The notes under the pieces were generated by a model that was given only the letters and a program-made list of their open reading frames with translations, was not told the DNA's origin and searched no databases. From Flavobacterium sp. (GTDB lineage: Bacteria > Bacteroidota > Bacteroidia > Flavobacteriales > Flavobacteriaceae), in contig JASLDM010000126.1 in NCBI GenBank assembly GCA_030151565.1, positions 1 through 16,942 on the forward strand: a stretch of DNA of 16,942 bases. Direction: 5' to 3'. Position numbers and translations under genes: made by a program. The first letter of the stretch is position 1. The number at the start of each line of letters is the position of its first letter. Positions 15,640-16,942 of the stretch are shown here, in pieces.

Positions 15640-15689
15640 CAGTATTCTGTCACAGTATTCAGTACTGAGACTGTTAACTGAGACTGTAA
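15640..15689. repeat. Short 13-nt-period repeats between atpD and atpC
   Basis: Two pairs of near-tandem repeats fill most of the 71-nt spacer. CAGTATTC occurs at 15640 and 15653 (13 nt apart), and ACTGAGACTGT occurs at 15664 and 15677 (also 13 nt apart). A 10-nt palindrome, TCAGTACTGA (15659-15668), joins the pairs. No ORF or terminator is formed. Confidence 0.75.
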
Positions 15690-15701
15690 ACTAAAAAAAA
15701 T

Positions 15702-15983
15702 ATGATTTTAGAAATAGTATCACCAGAAGCAAAATTATTTTCAGGAGAAGTAACATCGGTTACGTTGCCTGGAGTTGATGGAAGCTTTCAAATATTGAAT
15801 CATCACGCTCCTATTGTTTCTATTCTAGAAAAAGGAACTATTAAGATTGCAGCGCTAAGTTTTAGTTTTTCTAAAGAAGTTGCGGATAAATTCACGAAAG
15901 TAAATGACCAAACCTATACATTAGAAATTACGTCAGGTACTATCGAAATGAAAGACAATAAGATAATTGTTTTAGTTGACTAA
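15702..15983 (+). CDS. atpC: F0F1 ATP synthase subunit epsilon, short form
   Basis: 93 residues. It corresponds only to the N-terminal beta-sandwich of epsilon: MILEIVSPEAKLFSGEV (1-17), VTLPGVDGSFQILNHHAPIVSIL (~20-42) with the conserved PG.DG.f.il..HAP pattern, and the closing strands TSGTIEMKDNKIIVLVD. E. coli epsilon is about 139 residues; the missing ~45 residues are the C-terminal helical hairpin that inhibits ATP hydrolysis. The sequence ends with a normal stop 71 nt after atpD plus this length, followed by a terminator, so this is not a broken gene. Epsilon couples the F1 rotor to the c-ring; a form without helices could assemble but not brake the enzyme. Co-transcribed with atpD. Confidence 0.95.
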   Translation: MILEIVSPEAKLFSGEVTSVTLPGVDGSFQILNHHAPIVSILEKGTIKIAALSFSFSKEVADKFTKVNDQTYTLEITSGTIEMKDNKIIVLVD

Positions 15984-16006
15984 AAACAATTTCAGAATAC
16001 GTTTTG

Positions 16007-16036
16007 AAAACCATTCACTTTTGTGAATGGTTTTTT
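16007..16036 (+). terminator. Rho-independent terminator after atpC
   Basis: AAAACCATTCAC (16007-16018) pairs perfectly with GTGAATGGTTTT (16023-16034) around a TTTT loop, and a T run continues the 3' arm. It lies 23 nt after the atpC stop and closes the atpDC operon. Confidence 0.88.
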
Positions 16037-16065
16037 GTTTTTAAGACTTTTTGAAAATTATTTTT

Positions 16066-16073
16066 TATTTTTG
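16066..16073 (+). promoter_or_regulatory. Candidate -7 box for the NAD(P)-binding protein gene
   Basis: TATTTTTG fits TAnnTTTG. If used, transcription would start near 16080 and give a leader of about 115 nt containing both hairpins described separately. Spacing to TTTG motifs upstream (12 or 28 nt) is not ideal. Confidence 0.35.
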
Positions 16074-16112
16074 AACTATTAAAATCTCTTTATAAAATAT
16101 TAATTCTGTTGT

Positions 16113-16165
16113 AAAAGCTCAGTAAGCTTTTGCGTTTTTGCTTTATCGGTTTGATAAAGCAAAAA
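16113..16165 (+). promoter_or_regulatory. Two tandem hairpins in the leader of the NAD(P)-binding protein gene
   Basis: Hairpin 1: AAAAGCT (16113-16119), loop CAGTA, AGCTTTT (16125-16131). Hairpin 2: TTTTTGCTTTATC (16135-16147), loop GGTTT, GATAAAGCAAAAA (16153-16165), a perfect 13-bp stem. Only 3 nt separate them. Hairpin 2 is followed by TTTATTATG, a weak U tract, 31 nt before the start codon. They could be an attenuator, an RNA-stabilising element or, for hairpin 2, a palindromic regulator site. Confidence 0.55.
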
Positions 16166-16196
16166 TTTATTATGTCAAATTTTATAAAGAATATCA

Positions 16197-16835
16197 ATGA
16201 AAAATATATCAAAAGTCGCTGTTCTTGGCGGTGCAGGAAGAACTGGAAAATATATTATAAACCAGTTATTAGAGAAAGGATTTAAAGTAAAAGCATTAGT
16301 TAGAAATCCTGAAAATTTAACCATTCAAAATTCAAGTTTAGAAATTATTAAAGGTGATGCTATTGATGAAGAAATCATTCGGTTGTTGTTAGAAGATTGT
16401 CAGGCGGTCGTAAGTACTATCGGTCAAAGACCCGGCGAAAGTATGGTTGCAAGTCAGTCTGTGAAAAACGTACTCAAGGTTATGAATGAATTAGAAATTG
16501 AACGATTTGTTTTATTGGCAGGGCTCAATATTGATACACCATTTGATAAAAAAAGCCCAAAAACGATTATGGCAACTGACTGGATGAAAACTAATTTTCC
16601 AATAATTCAGGAAGATCGTCAGAAAGCATATGATCTTCTAGTCCAGAGTAATATTTGCTGGACACAAGTTCGTGTTCCGTTTATTGAATTTGTTGAAGAT
16701 AGTTCTGAAATCGAAGTAAACCTTGAAGATTGTTTTGGAGATAAAATCAGTGCATTTGACATCGCGAAATTTATGGTTCAGGAAATGATCGAATCAAATT
16801 ACGGCAGGCAGTCGCCTTTTATAAGTGCTGTTTAA
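16197..16835 (+). CDS. Atypical short-chain NAD(P)-binding protein (NmrA/SDR-like)
   Basis: 212 residues. The N-terminal dinucleotide-binding motif is GGAGRTG (11-17), after the hydrophobic strand VAVL, and R36 in ALVRNPENL suggests NADP(H) preference. VVSTIG (71-76) follows the usual fourth strand. DRQKAYDLLVQSN (140-152) and CWTQVRVPFIE match the atypical SDR pattern in which the Tyr-x-x-x-Lys catalytic pair is not conserved. Such proteins are often oxidoreductases on small molecules, redox sensors or enzymes of unknown substrate; none can be chosen here. It is a single gene: a terminator precedes it (after atpC) and another follows it. Its leader holds two hairpins. Composition resembles the neighbours. 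Confidence 0.85.
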   Translation: MKNISKVAVLGGAGRTGKYIINQLLEKGFKVKALVRNPENLTIQNSSLEIIKGDAIDEEIIRLLLEDCQAVVSTIGQRPGESMVASQSVKNVLKVMNELEIERFVLLAGLNIDTPFDKKSPKTIMATDWMKTNFPIIQEDRQKAYDLLVQSNICWTQVRVPFIEFVEDSSEIEVNLEDCFGDKISAFDIAKFMVQEMIESNYGRQSPFISAV

Positions 16836-16846
16836 AATAAATTAGG

Positions 16847-16880
16847 AAACAGCGGGAACATCAAATCCCGCTGTTTGTTT
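16847..16880 (+). terminator. Rho-independent terminator after the NAD(P)-binding protein gene
   Basis: AAACAGCGGGA (16847-16857) pairs perfectly with TCCCGCTGTTT (16866-16876) around an 8-nt loop, followed by GTTT. It starts 11 nt after the stop codon. The 3' arm overlaps a TTTG (16874-16877) that could be the -33 element of the next gene. Confidence 0.85.
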
Positions 16881-16907
16881 CTATCAAATTTCAATTTCAT
16901 AACTTTG
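16874..16907 (+). promoter_or_regulatory. Candidate promoter for the gene at the right edge
   Basis: TTTG (16874-16877), a 22-nt spacer, then TAACTTTG (16900-16907): the best full match in the window to the Bacteroidota TTTG / TAnnTTTG promoter. Transcription would start near 16912-16915, essentially at the ATG (16913), so the message may be leaderless, or the true start codon may lie beyond the window. Confidence 0.55.
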
Positions 16908-16912
16908 CTTTT

Positions 16913-16942
16913 ATGAAATTACCTGAAAATCTTATTCAAAAG
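16913..16942 (+). CDS. Start of a gene running off the right edge (partial)
   Basis: An ATG followed by nine open codons (MKLPENLIQK) reaches the window edge. It follows a terminator and a good promoter match, which supports a real gene start here. Ten residues are too few to identify it; I make no functional call. Confidence 0.4.
   Translation, partial: MKLPENLIQK

Noticed and set aside
1..16942. tRNA or rRNA genes, CRISPR arrays, insertion sequences, toxin-antitoxin or defence genes
   Set aside because: No cloverleaf-like tRNA sequence, direct-repeat array, transposase or integrase motif, or recognised defence domain was found on reading the window.

Overview
The window is an AT-rich (about one third G+C), gene-dense chromosomal segment of a Bacteroidota bacterium, most likely a Flavobacterium-like member of the Flavobacteriaceae. 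Reasons: promoter-like TAnnTTTG (-7) boxes lie in front of several genes and Shine-Dalgarno sites are almost absent; two lipoproteins have Flavobacteriia-style N-termini; the ATP synthase beta/epsilon pair stands alone; and the panC-panD / short GlgA-like / DUF4270 / glmS neighbourhood is one I associate with this family. Nothing indicates a phage, plasmid, insertion sequence, CRISPR array or defence island. The genes are mainly housekeeping.

Layout. 1-1.8 kb (minus): a fused PlsC-type plus GNAT-type acyltransferase resembling the bifunctional ornithine/amino-lipid synthase OlsF. 2.0-3.7 kb (plus): exodeoxyribonuclease III and an OmpA-domain lipoprotein, closed by a terminator. 3.7-5.2 kb (plus): a 60-residue two-helix membrane protein and a YbdG-type mechanosensitive channel. 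A perfect 46-nt palindrome then separates them from convergent radA (minus, 5.3-6.7 kb). 6.7-7.36 kb: a gap with no intact gene, holding an unusually open minus-strand frame broken by one stop. 7.36-9.54 kb (minus): the operon panC-panD-flippase-like membrane protein. A short divergent promoter region follows. 9.65-13.97 kb (plus): a short GlgA-like protein, a DUF4270 lipoprotein and glmS, closed by a terminator. 14.1-16.0 kb (plus): atpD and atpC with their own promoter and terminator. 16.2-16.8 kb (plus): an atypical short-chain NAD(P)-binding protein, then a terminator and the first ten codons of another gene.

How they fit together. panC and panD supply pantothenate for coenzyme A. glmS makes glucosamine-6-phosphate for peptidoglycan and LPS. 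The OlsF-like enzyme, the OmpA lipoprotein, the DUF4270 lipoprotein, the flippase-like protein and the mechanosensitive channel are all envelope proteins. xth and radA serve DNA repair. atpD/atpC encode the catalytic beta and the epsilon subunits of F1.

I see no clear new multi-gene system. The points most worth a second look are the GlgA-like protein (no C-terminal domain and altered substrate motifs), the possible gene relic at about 6.8-7.1 kb, the paired hairpins before the last full gene, the 13-nt repeats between atpD and atpC, and the epsilon subunit without a C-terminal domain.
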